A stretch of 18,680 nucleotides of DNA from JANYCG01 sp031431035 (GTDB lineage: Bacteria; Pseudomonadota; Gammaproteobacteria; Burkholderiales; Burkholderiaceae_C): positions 1 to 18,680 of the forward strand of contig JANPCR010000299.1 of the NCBI GenBank assembly GCA_031431035.1, in the 5' to 3' direction. The position numbers were made by a program, and so were the translations under genes. Numbering within the stretch: the first letter of the stretch is position 1; each line of letters starts with the position of its first letter. Below the pieces are notes generated by a model. It did no database searches. It was given only the letters and a program-made list of their open reading frames with translations, and was not told the origin of the DNA. Below are positions 1-6,616 of the stretch, in pieces.

Positions 1-475
1 CCTTGCCGCCGCGCCCGGCATCGGCCGCCGGGGTGTGGCTGTCGATCAGCGCCTCGTAAGAGAGCATGCCCTCGGGCGTGGGGCCGTCGCCCACGTGGAT
101 GAGCGTGGCCAAGGCACGGCTTTTGGCGCGCAGATCGGCCACCAAGGGAAGGAAGGGGTCGTCCACCAGCAGCACGCGCGTGTCGCAGTCGTCCAGAGAA
201 TAGGCAATCTCTGTGGCGCTCCAGCGCGTGTTGCAGGGGTTGACTACTGCGCCGGCCCAGGGCACGGCCATGTAGGCCTCGACGTACCGGTCGCTGTTGA
301 GCGACAGGATGCCTACGCGATCCCCGCTGCCCACGCCCAGCGCGTGCAACGCTGCGGCGAAGCGCGAGATGCGTTCGCGCAACTGGGTGAAGGTTTGGCG
401 GCGGCTGCCGCAGACGGTAGCGATCCCATTGGGGTTGCATGCGACTGCGCGGTGCAGGGTTTGAGTGATTTGCAT
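1..475 (-). CDS. Acyl-CoA synthetase / AMP-dependent ligase, N-terminal part (runs off the left edge)
   Basis: This is the first 158 residues of an ANL-superfamily (AMP-forming) acyl-CoA synthetase, reading leftwards out of the window. It begins MQITQTLHRAVACNPNGIAT and has the usual N-domain pattern: a tFtqLreRisrfAaaLhalGv block at about residues 28-48, then GDRVGILSLNSDRYVEAYMA and the PWAGAVVNPCNTRWSATEIAY segment (about 52-92), as in FadD-like medium- or long-chain fatty-acid or aryl-acid ligases. The AMP-binding P-loop-like motif and the C-terminal domain lie outside the window, so catalytic residues cannot be checked. The ATG at 475 is chosen because AAGGAG lies 6 nt upstream. It follows the P450 remnant by 33 bp on the same strand, so it was probably the last or near-last gene of that operon, activating an acid for beta-oxidation-like breakdown. 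Acyl-chain specificity is unknown. Confidence 0.85.
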   Translation of the reverse strand, partial: MQITQTLHRAVACNPNGIATVCGSRRQTFTQLRERISRFAAALHALGVGSGDRVGILSLNSDRYVEAYMAVPWAGAVVNPCNTRWSATEIAYSLDDCDTRVLLVDDPFLPLVADLRAKSRALATLIHVGDGPTPEGMLSYEALIDSHTPAADAGRGGK

Positions 476-508
476 GGTTCTCTCCTTGTGGTTGTGTCAA
501 CGTCGGTG

Positions 509-752
509 TCAGTAAATAGCAGCTTCACGCGCCTTCGCCCGCAAGCGCATGCGCAGCCCCTCGGGTGCCATCGCAAACTTCATCACTTCTTGTGCAGGGC
601 CACCGTCCTCGGTGTCTACGCTGGTGATGTCGAAATAGCGCAGGATGGTGGCTATCGCCAGCTTCATCTCCAGCAGCGCCAAGTAGCGGCCCGGGTAAAT
701 CGTCGTAGTCACGAATGTTGACAGGCGGTGCATAGCTCAGGCTGGTTTTCAT
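509..752 (-). pseudogene. Cytochrome P450 remnant: N-terminus fused out of frame to C-terminus
   Basis: From the ATG at 752 (AGGGA just upstream) the frame reads MKTSLSYAPPVNIRDYDDLPGP, which resembles the start of a soluble bacterial P450 with its proline-rich LPGP segment. Directly at that point a different frame continues as YPGRYLALLEMKLAIATILR and on to a TGA at 509. This is the classic P450 C-terminus: end of the haem-binding loop (normally CPGR), L-helix, then the last beta sheet. The roughly 400 residues between, including oxygen-binding I-helix, ExxR and the haem-ligand Cys (here Tyr), are absent, and the two pieces differ by one frame. The two ends share CGGCCCGGG (plus strand 687-695), which could have been the deletion junction. 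It lies between the SDR gene (75 bp) and the acyl-CoA synthetase (33 bp) on the same strand. The fragment cannot encode a working P450. Confidence 0.8.
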
Positions 753-827
753 GAGATCCCTGGCACTTTTTAAGGTAGCAGACTCAAAAACCAAAGCTGC
801 AAATAAAGTGATCGCTCAATTGCAGAT

Positions 828-1907
828 TCAATGCGAGGGCGCGATGCTAGCCTCGTCGTCAAGCACGCTCTGATGCCGCAGTTTGTTAAGAAAGCCACGC
901 CGTTTTGCCAGCAACGCCTGCTCGCGTCGGATGATGTTGTCCCACATATCGTCTGCCCCGGGGTGCGTCCAGCCCAGCGAACGTTGCGCTTTGGTCGAGC
1001 TGTAGCTGAGGTGCCCACGAGACGCATCCACCGTATCGCGCGACAAAAATGCCGGTAGACCCAACGCGCGCTGCAAGGGCTCCATCAGCCACAGTTGCGG
1101 GCGCATGAACCAGCGCGGCAACCACAGGCGCACCTTCATACCACCGGGGTAGCGCGCCAATTGATCAAACATGCTCTTTAGCGTCATGCTGTGGCCAACG
1201 AAGATGTAGTCTTGCCCGATGGGTGCGTTTTCCGCTGCAAGGCAAAGGCCTTCGGCCAGCGCTTGTACATCCACAAAGCCTAGCGTACAGTCGCCCCCAA
1301 AAGCCATCGGCGGCATGGCACCCAACAGATGCATGCGCATGAAGTAGCCAAATGCCGAATGGTCGTTAGCACCCAACACGGCACCAGGCATGGCAATCAC
1401 CAGTGGCAAGCCTTTGGCACGCCAGGCCAGCGCCACTTTATGCGCATCCGCTTTGGTGCGGGAGTAGGGTGTGACGTTGCGACCGTCGTGGCGGTGCGTT
1501 TCATCTTTGAGCACAGCCGGATCGGGCGCATAGCCACTGCACCCCAGCCCCGCCACAGACGAGACATACACGGCGCGCGGCACGCCAGCTTGCAGTGCAG
1601 CGCCCAGTACCGGATCAGTACCCACCACATTGACCTGCTGCATGCGCGCTTGAACAGCAGCATTGCCGCCAAACTCGTAAACCCCGGCGTTGTGCATCAC
1701 CAGATCCATCCCGGCCATGGCAGCGGCCAAACCTTGCACGCGCGTCACGTCGCCGCGTACCAGCGTGCAGCCCTGCTGCGCCAGCCAGCGGGCCGGTGCG
1801 CTCTGGGTGTCACGCACCAGCGCGTGAATGGCCCAGCCCCGCCCGCGCATGGTGCGCACCAGTGCCTGCCCAATGAAGCCCGTGGCTCCGGTTAAAAATA
1901 TCTTCAT
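828..1907 (-). CDS. Extended SDR family NAD(P)-dependent epimerase/dehydratase/reductase
   Basis: A 359-residue extended short-chain dehydrogenase/reductase. The Rossmann nucleotide-binding motif TGATGFIG is at residues 6-13, an RGD turn at 51-53, HNAG at 72-75, the catalytic region SS at 116-117 and the YxxxK pair Tyr148/Lys152 (PYSRTK). These are the full set of residues for activity, and the length fits dihydroflavonol-4-reductase-like, 3-beta-hydroxysteroid-dehydrogenase-like and hopanoid-associated epimerase-like members. The substrate cannot be assigned. The ATG at 1907 is supported by AAAGGAA about 6 nt upstream. It sits between a degenerate Bug-type protein gene and the P450 remnant, all on the minus strand; the set suggests a former pathway for oxidising a hydrophobic or alicyclic compound, with this enzyme acting on an alcohol or ketone. 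It looks intact although both flanking genes have lost internal sequence. Confidence 0.85.
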   Translation of the reverse strand: MKIFLTGATGFIGQALVRTMRGRGWAIHALVRDTQSAPARWLAQQGCTLVRGDVTRVQGLAAAMAGMDLVMHNAGVYEFGGNAAVQARMQQVNVVGTDPVLGAALQAGVPRAVYVSSVAGLGCSGYAPDPAVLKDETHRHDGRNVTPYSRTKADAHKVALAWRAKGLPLVIAMPGAVLGANDHSAFGYFMRMHLLGAMPPMAFGGDCTLGFVDVQALAEGLCLAAENAPIGQDYIFVGHSMTLKSMFDQLARYPGGMKVRLWLPRWFMRPQLWLMEPLQRALGLPAFLSRDTVDASRGHLSYSSTKAQRSLGWTHPGADDMWDNIIRREQALLAKRRGFLNKLRHQSVLDDEASIAPSH

Positions 1908-2062
1908 CGTTGTTCCTTTGAGTGGTAGTTACTGACTTAAAAATGCGGGAGAAGTCAGATTGCTGCGGTATCGGTAGGCCAATATTCCACCTGTAGCCAC
2001 CAAGATCAGTACCAACGGAATGCCACGTGGATTGAGTACATAACGCGGCGAGGTTCAGGATG

Positions 2063-2095
2063 AAAAAAAACTTGCGTTGTCATCGCGCGGCAAGT
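2063..2095 (-). terminator. Possible weak intrinsic terminator at the end of the Bug-type gene
   Basis: On the minus strand ACTTGC (2095-2090) can pair with GCAAGT (2075-2070), followed at once by a run of seven further T residues (2069-2063). The 6-bp stem with a 14-nt loop is weak and overlaps the end of the coding region (stop codon 2082-2080). The T-tract placement is right for Rho-independent termination, which would separate the Bug-type gene from the SDR gene downstream. Confidence 0.35.
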
Positions 2096-2739
2096 AGTTG
2101 CGCGTCCAGGCGGTCAATCAGCGCCACACGGGCACCGGTTACTTCCGTCCAAACCTTGAGCGCGTCCTTCTCCATCACTTTGAACATGACTTCCCGCAGT
2201 TGTGCAATCAATAACGGGTCAGTGCCTGCCGGGGCAATGAAACCAGCATATTGGGCGGGAGCTGCTTTGCTGCCCGCACCACTGGCGGAGTCGATCCGCA
2301 ACACTGGCACAAAAGCTGAAACCGGCTGGTAGCTCACCCGCACGCCAGGGGCAAGGTCGAACCGCTTCGCCGTCCACAAGGCGAAAACAAAAGTCAACTC
2401 TTCAGGCGCAGGCTTGGATACGGTCGCAGGCACTGCTACAGTGACCACGGAAGCTTGCCCCGGCGTAACCGGGTGGTGCTCGATGCGCACCACTCGCCCC
2501 AGCCGTTTGGACAACTCGGGTACGACGAGGCTCAGAGTCACATCAAAGCCGAAGCCTGGCGCATACGGCGTGACGATGCGAATCGGAGCGTCCGAGAGGT
2601 TTTGCGCCGCCGCTGACAAGCTGCAAAACGCCAGGCCGGCAACCACTACGGCTTTGACGATGGCACTCGGGACAGAGGTACGCGCGGCGGGCGGCTTGGG
2701 CTGCCTTAGGCCGCGCTGCAGGGTGAGAAGCTTGTTCAT
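2080..2739 (-). pseudogene. Internally shortened, degenerate Bug-family (TctC-type) periplasmic binding protein
   Basis: The 219-residue product has a long n-region and a hydrophobic signal segment (about residues 26-45, ending LSAAAQ), then PIRIVTPYAPGFGFDV, which matches the start of mature Bug proteins (usually PFxPGGxxD). At about residue 165 the sequence jumps to YAGFIAPAGTDPLLIAQLRE, the typical C-terminal quarter of the family (GlfAPAGTPxxIvxxLn). Normal Bug proteins are about 320 residues; the central part, which builds the second lobe and much of the carboxylate-binding cleft, is missing, with the join near 2250-2280. The glycine-rich ligand loop is also altered (GF for GG) and the following region is poorly conserved. 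The reading frame is kept, so a product may still be made, but ligand binding is unlikely. The ATG at 2739 is preferred over one 24 codons upstream because TGGAGAG lies about 7 nt before it and the signal peptide follows. Calling it a pseudogene is my inference. Confidence 0.7.
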
Positions 2740-2961
2740 GGTGTGCTCTCCAGGTGGTGGGCTGAGTTGATCTCTCCAGGGATGTGAAGGGATAGGTGCA
2801 ATGTGCGCCACGAACGGCTTCGCCGTCCTGAAAAGTTATTAAAAACTTATGAAAAGTTGCTAAATCTGAGGGGTAAGAAGCGCTGGCCGGTAGGTTGGCA
2901 CGGCAAGACGGTATCGCTCAAAAACTCACATCACAAATGGATTTACTACAATCGTGGTGAA

Positions 2962-3007
2962 TTTTGACTAAATTTGACAAATTCTGACGGTTTTTTTGTC
3001 AGATTTG
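2962..3007. repeat. Helically phased TGAC repeats ending in an inverted repeat
   Basis: Three similar units (TTTTGAC, TTTGAC, TTCTGAC) place the GAC trinucleotide at 2966-2968, 2976-2978 and 2986-2988, exactly 10 bp apart. The third unit, CAAATTCTGAC (2978-2988), is followed after GGTTTTTTT by GTCAGATTTG (2998-3007), which is its reverse complement apart from one extra T. This could be a multi-site operator with binding on one face of the helix, or a hairpin with a T-rich loop. Function not known. Confidence 0.5.
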
Positions 3008-3058
3008 CATAAATACGAATTTATTTGGCCTCTAGATCGCGTATTTACTAGATAGTTT

Positions 3059-3075
3059 GCTATATTTAATATAGC
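3059..3075. repeat. Short perfect inverted repeat downstream of the toxin gene
   Basis: GCTATAT, a 3-base spacer (TTA) and ATATAGC form a perfect 7-bp stem. It lies about 35 bp beyond the vapC stop codon. Neither side has a T-tract, so a normal intrinsic terminator is not indicated. It may act as a 3'-end hairpin for the toxin-antitoxin transcript or be a protein-binding palindrome. Confidence 0.4.
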
Positions 3076-3110
3076 ATTTGCATGCAATCACCAGACCGCA
3101 ACTTTTCAGC

Positions 3111-3524
3111 TCAAACCGACCCCATCGCCAGCCACTGCCGGGGCGTGTAGGCCCGCACGGGGCTGTGGGCGAAGTCTTTCAGGTTGCGGGTGATGATGGC
3201 CTGCGCACCGGCTTGGTGGGCGGCTTGGGCCAGGACGGCATCTTCGAAATCGGACATTTCGCCAGCCAAAGCCATGTCCAATATGGAACGGTTGACGGGT
3301 GCAACCTCAAACAGTTTCAGCAATTGGCGGACTTGTTCTACAGCTTGCCTTTTCCCAAGCGTTTTCCCCGCCAAATACGCAATCGTCGTCAGGGTGGTTG
3401 CACACAGCAGCCCCGTTACGATGCCCTGCTCCACCCGCTCGATCACGCGGGCGGATTCCTCAAAAAATGGTTCTCGATCTTCAAAAAAATCAATGACAAC
3501 ATTGCTGTCCAGCAATACCCTCAT
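3111..3524 (-). CDS. vapC: PIN-domain toxin, VapC-like ribonuclease
   Basis: A 137-residue single PIN domain, the normal VapC length. It opens MRVLLDSNVVIDFF with the first metal-binding Asp at residue 6. The second acidic group is in SDFEDAV (Asp92, Glu94, Asp95) and the C-terminal TRNLKDF motif provides Asp117. The Glu often found near residue 40 is not obvious; that segment reads CATTLTTIAYLAG, as in the PIN subfamily with an ATTLTT helix. VapC toxins are Mg-dependent endoribonucleases that cut tRNA or rRNA and are held inactive by the antitoxin. The ATG overlaps the antitoxin stop as ATGA (3521-3524), so translation is coupled. The active-site acids look intact, so this toxin is probably functional. 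The RNA target cannot be deduced. Confidence 0.85.
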   Translation of the reverse strand: MRVLLDSNVVIDFFEDREPFFEESARVIERVEQGIVTGLLCATTLTTIAYLAGKTLGKRQAVEQVRQLLKLFEVAPVNRSILDMALAGEMSDFEDAVLAQAAHQAGAQAIITRNLKDFAHSPVRAYTPRQWLAMGSV

Positions 3525-3835
3525 TTATGTTTCTCTTCCAGGTAGGCGTGGTAGTCGTCAATACTCACCGGCTTGCTTTGATCTTTTTTCCGATTGGGTG
3601 CCCTCGCCCATGATCCACGCAGCGATGCGGTTATAGGACTCAAAGGCCTGCTCGAATCAGGCTGCGTCAATGCCTTGTCTTTGGTTGAAGCAACCGACAT
3701 TGGTTGCGCCGCAAGCCGCGCAAAATAATCAGCCACGAGCTGCGACAGCGAACGCTGATGTTCATGCGCAAACGCCTTGGCGCTTTCAATCAAACCCGAA
3801 TCAAGACGCAAGGTAAGTTTGGTGGGGTGGGTCAT
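3521..3835 (-). CDS. VapB-like antitoxin with ribbon-helix-helix-type N-terminus
   Basis: A 104-residue partner of the PIN toxin. Residues 4-37 read TKLTLRLDSGLIESAKAFAH and on to SLSQLVADYFARL, the beta strand-helix-helix pattern of the antitoxin family annotated as DUF6364, expected to bind operator DNA as a dimer. The rest is polar and of low complexity up to KPVSIDDYHAYLEEKHK, the likely toxin-wrapping tail. The ATG at 3835 is chosen because the RHH strand starts immediately after it and AGGAG lies 10 nt upstream; a TTG at 3871 in the same frame would add an unconserved extension running through the operator repeats. It overlaps vapC by 4 bp and lies 89 bp downstream of clpB on the same strand. 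Autorepression through the repeats at 3863-3904 is inferred. Confidence 0.75.
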   Translation of the reverse strand: MTHPTKLTLRLDSGLIESAKAFAHEHQRSLSQLVADYFARLAAQPMSVASTKDKALTQPDSSRPLSPITASLRGSWARAPNRKKDQSKPVSIDDYHAYLEEKHK

Positions 3836-3862
3836 GAGGTTTTCGCTCCTGAGAATCAAGAA

Positions 3863-3904
3863 GACGTACAACGACGACGTACAACTGTTTAAATAGTATA
3901 CGTC
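3863..3904 (-). promoter_or_regulatory. Putative promoter and autoregulatory operator of the toxin-antitoxin operon
   Basis: GACGTACAAC occurs twice (3863-3872 and 3876-3885, 13-bp period), and a related inverted copy GTATACGTC is at 3896-3904. On the minus strand this gives TATACT as a -10 candidate (within 3895-3900) right before the two repeats; no good -35 is seen. Repeats between a -10 and the start codon of an RHH antitoxin are the usual place for its own binding site. That it binds here is inferred. Confidence 0.5.
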
Positions 3905-3924
3905 AACTAATCAAAGAACTCACC

Positions 3925-6537
3925 TCAGCTCACCACCCGCGCAAAGCTGAACTCCCCCGGTGCACGAATTGGGTCTACATCGACCGGAATCACATCTTTA
4001 GGCAAAAACTTGCCTTCCAGCAGCAGTTTGGACAGCGGGTTCTCAATGCGCTGCTGAATGGCGCGCTTCAAAGGGCGTGCGCCAAACACGGGGTCAAATC
4101 CGACTTTGGCCAGCTCTTTCAGTGCGGCGGGCGAGACTTCAAGCGTCAAGTCCATTTTGGCCAAACGGGCTTCAAGCACCTTCATCTGAATCGCGGCAAT
4201 GCTTTCAATGTGGCTGGCGTCCAGGCTGTGGAACACCACTGTTTCGTCGATGCGATTCAAGAACTCGGGCCGGAAATGGTTTTTCAGCTCATCCATCACG
4301 GCGTCTTTCACGTCGTCATAGGGTTTGCCCACCATGGCTTGAATCATCTGACTGCCGATGTTGCTTGTCATCACGATCACCGTGTTTTTAAAGTCCACAG
4401 TGCGGCCCTGGCCATCGGTCAAACGGCCATCGTCCAACACTTGCAGCAGCACATTGAAGACGTCAGGGTGCGCCTTTTCGATCTCATCCAACAGCAGCAC
4501 GCTGTAGGGTTTGCGGCGCACGGCTTCGGTCAAGTAGCCGCCCTCTTCGTAACCCACGTAACCGGGCGGCGCGCCAATCAGCCGGGCGACGCTGTGTTTC
4601 TCCATGAACTCACTCATGTCGATGCGCACCAAGTGGTCTTCTGAATCAAATAGAAAACCCGCCAGCGCCTTGCACAGCTCGGTCTTGCCGACGCCTGTGG
4701 GGCCCAGGAACAAGAAGCTGCCGGTCGGCCGATTCGGGTCGCCCAAGCCCGCGCGGGAACGTCGAATGGCATTGGCCACGGCGGTGATGGCCTGCGATTG
4801 CCCCACCACGCGCTGGTGCAGTTTGCCTTCCATTTGCAATAGCTTGTCGCGCTCGCCCTGCAACATTTTGGCCACAGGAATGCCCGTGGCGCGGCTCACG
4901 ACCTCGGCGATTTCTTCGGCACCCACCATGGTGCGCAACAGTTGCGGGCGGCCACCATCTTTAGCGCTTTTGGCTTTGCCAGCTTCAGCGGCCTGCGCTT
5001 CCTTGAGCTGTTTCTCAAGGCCAGGCAGCTTGCCATATTGCAGCTCGCCGACCTTGTCAAAGTCGCCTTTGCGTGTCAGCTCATCCATCGAAAAGCGGAC
5101 TCTTTCAATCTCTTCCATGATGGTTTTGCTGCCCTGCGCCTGCGCCTTTTCGGCTTTCCAAATTTCATCCAGGTCGGCAATTTCCTTTTGCAGGCTCTTG
5201 ATCTCATCGTTGATCAATTCAAACCGCTTTTTAGACGCTTCATCTTTCTCGCGCTTGACGGCTTCACGCTCAATTTGCAGCTGAATCAGGCGGCGATCCA
5301 GCTTGTCCATCACCTCAGGTTTTGAATCAAGTTCAATTTTGATTTTGGATGCCGCCTCGTCGATCAGGTCAATTGCCTTGTCGGGCAAAAAACGGTCGGT
5401 GATGTAGCGGTGGCTCAGCTCTGCTGCTGCCACGATGGCGGGGTCGGTAATCTGCACGCCGTGGTGGGTTTCATAGCGCGCCTGCAGGCCGCGCAGGATG
5501 GCAATGGTGGCCTCCACCGTGGGCTCGCCGACGATGATTTTCTGAAACCGCCGCTCCAACGCGGCATCCTTTTCAATGTATTTGCGGTATTCATCCAGCG
5601 TGGTCGCCCCCACGCAATGCAACTCGCCACGTGCAAGCGCAGGTTTGAGCATGTTGCCCGCGTCCATGGCGCCTTCAGCCTTGCCAGCACCCACCATGGT
5701 GTGCAATTCGTCAATAAAAACAATAGTTTGGCCTTCGTCTTTGGCCAAGTCTTTCAGCACGTTTTTCAGGCGCTCTTCAAATTCCCCCCGAAACTTGGCG
5801 CCCGCCAACAGCGCCGCCATGTCGAGCGACAAAACACGCTTGCCTTTGAGCGATTCGGGCACTTCGCCGGCCACAATGCGCTGGGCCAAGCCTTCCACAA
5901 TCGCAGTTTTGCCAACGCCAGGTTCGCCAATCAGCACCGGGTTGTTTTTGGTGCGCCGTTGCAACACCTGAATGGCCCGGCGAATTTCATCGTCACGGCC
6001 AATCACCGGGTCCAGCTTGCCCATGCGGGCGCGCTCGGTCAGGTCAATGCAGTATTTTTTGAGCGATTCGCGTTGGTCTTCGGCATCGGCACTGTCCACG
6101 TTTTGCCCGCCTCGCACGGCATCAATCGCCGCCTCGACAGACTTGCGCGTCAGGCCGTTGTCTTTGGCTTGTTTGGCAATATCTTGCTTGCTGTCGGCCA
6201 AGGCCAGCATAAACAACTCACTGGCAATGAACTGGTCACCGCGTTTGATGGACTCCTTTTCAGACGCCTGCAACAATGAAACCATGTCGCGCCCCACCTG
6301 CACTTGATCGTGCCCCTGTACTTCGGGCAGTTTTTTCAGCGCCGCTTCAGCCGCCACCATTAACCCGGCAACGTTGACGCCCGCGCGTTGCAGCAGTGCC
6401 TTGGGGCCATCGGTTTGGCGCAGCATGGCCACCAGCACGTGGGCCGGCTCGATGAAGGCGTGGTCTTGCCCCAAGGCCAGCGTTTGCGCATCGCCCAGGG
6501 CTTCCTGGAATTTGGTGGTTAGTTTGTCAGTTCTCAT
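3925..6537 (-). CDS. clpB: ATP-dependent chaperone ClpB (protein disaggregase)
   Basis: An 870-residue Hsp100 disaggregase, close to the family's usual 857-865. Domains in order: N-terminal Clp_N repeat domain (about 1-145), NBD1 with Walker A GEPGVGKT at 204-211 and Walker B VFIDEL at about 273-278, the ClpB-specific coiled-coil middle domain (about 405-525), NBD2 with Walker A GPTGVGKT at 612-619 and the LLLDEIEKAHPDVF Walker B, the GYVGYEEGG pore loop, then the C-terminal ClpB_D2-small domain. It forms a cytosolic hexamer that threads aggregated proteins together with DnaK/DnaJ/GrpE. The start matches the conserved MRxDKLTTKFQEAL beginning of beta-proteobacterial ClpB. There is no Shine-Dalgarno sequence, and a sigma-32-like promoter ends only 6 nt before the ATG. 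A vapBC pair follows 89 bp downstream on the same strand with no terminator that I can see. Confidence 0.98.
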   Translation of the reverse strand: MRTDKLTTKFQEALGDAQTLALGQDHAFIEPAHVLVAMLRQTDGPKALLQRAGVNVAGLMVAAEAALKKLPEVQGHDQVQVGRDMVSLLQASEKESIKRGDQFIASELFMLALADSKQDIAKQAKDNGLTRKSVEAAIDAVRGGQNVDSADAEDQRESLKKYCIDLTERARMGKLDPVIGRDDEIRRAIQVLQRRTKNNPVLIGEPGVGKTAIVEGLAQRIVAGEVPESLKGKRVLSLDMAALLAGAKFRGEFEERLKNVLKDLAKDEGQTIVFIDELHTMVGAGKAEGAMDAGNMLKPALARGELHCVGATTLDEYRKYIEKDAALERRFQKIIVGEPTVEATIAILRGLQARYETHHGVQITDPAIVAAAELSHRYITDRFLPDKAIDLIDEAASKIKIELDSKPEVMDKLDRRLIQLQIEREAVKREKDEASKKRFELINDEIKSLQKEIADLDEIWKAEKAQAQGSKTIMEEIERVRFSMDELTRKGDFDKVGELQYGKLPGLEKQLKEAQAAEAGKAKSAKDGGRPQLLRTMVGAEEIAEVVSRATGIPVAKMLQGERDKLLQMEGKLHQRVVGQSQAITAVANAIRRSRAGLGDPNRPTGSFLFLGPTGVGKTELCKALAGFLFDSEDHLVRIDMSEFMEKHSVARLIGAPPGYVGYEEGGYLTEAVRRKPYSVLLLDEIEKAHPDVFNVLLQVLDDGRLTDGQGRTVDFKNTVIVMTSNIGSQMIQAMVGKPYDDVKDAVMDELKNHFRPEFLNRIDETVVFHSLDASHIESIAAIQMKVLEARLAKMDLTLEVSPAALKELAKVGFDPVFGARPLKRAIQQRIENPLSKLLLEGKFLPKDVIPVDVDPIRAPGEFSFARVVS

Positions 6538-6543
6538 AAAGGC

Positions 6544-6572
6544 TATTTTGGGCGCAAGTCATGGTTTTCAAG
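6544..6572 (-). promoter_or_regulatory. Sigma-32 (RpoH)-type heat-shock promoter of clpB
   Basis: On the minus strand CTTGAAA (6572-6566) is the -35 consensus for RpoH. After a 13-bp spacer comes CCCAAAATA (6552-6544), close to the CCCCATNTA -10 element. The ATG of clpB begins 7 nt beyond the -10 element, so the expected transcription start falls on or next to the initiation codon. Known biology (clpB is a classic RpoH regulon member) supports the assignment. Confidence 0.75.
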
Positions 6573-6616
6573 CAAGCAACGTGTTGATGCAGATCAATGG
6601 CTTCTAAAATTCGACC

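Larger units (their letters stand above)
2740..3110. other. AT-rich intergenic region with clustered palindromes and short repeats
   Basis: No convincing gene lies in these 371 bases. The left part should hold the promoter and leader of the Bug-type gene; the right part is the 3' region of the toxin gene. It contains AAAAGTT at 2831-2837 and 2852-2858 with an inverted copy between them (AAAACTT 2842-2848), 10-bp-phased TGAC repeats (2962-3007), ATAAAT/ATTTAT (3009-3014 and 3019-3024), a CTAGAT direct repeat (3032 and 3048), GCTATAT/ATATAGC (3059-3075) and the perfect palindrome TTGCATGCAA (3078-3087). The base composition is far more AT-rich than the neighbours. No transposase, tRNA or CRISPR repeat is visible. 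Confidence 0.6.

Noticed and set aside
35..721. Plus-strand open frame of 228 codons
   Set aside because: It runs antisense through the acyl-CoA synthetase start and the P450 remnant; its translation has no domain and is a by-product of GC-rich third positions on the other strand.
1329..1895. Plus-strand open frame of 188 codons
   Set aside because: Antisense to the SDR gene, which has the complete Rossmann and YxxxK motifs; no independent evidence for coding.
1929..2048. Hydrophobic minus-strand stretch (NPRGIPLVLILVATGGILAY) ending in TAA before the SDR gene
   Set aside because: It could be the last membrane segment of a lost gene, but it is under 40 codons, has an in-frame stop just upstream and no proper start, and I cannot match it to a family.
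2831..3087. Palindromes as possible insertion-sequence ends or a recombination site
   Set aside because: No transposase or integrase remnant, no matching terminal repeat pair and no target duplication could be found; reported only as unexplained repeats.
3078..3545. Plus-strand open frame of 155 codons over the toxin gene
   Set aside because: Antisense to the PIN-domain gene, which has the family's acidic residues and the ATGA link to the antitoxin.
5410..6279. Plus-strand open frame of 289 codons inside clpB
   Set aside because: Antisense to conserved NBD1 and N-domain sequence of clpB, histidine- and glutamine-rich with no recognisable fold; a shadow frame.
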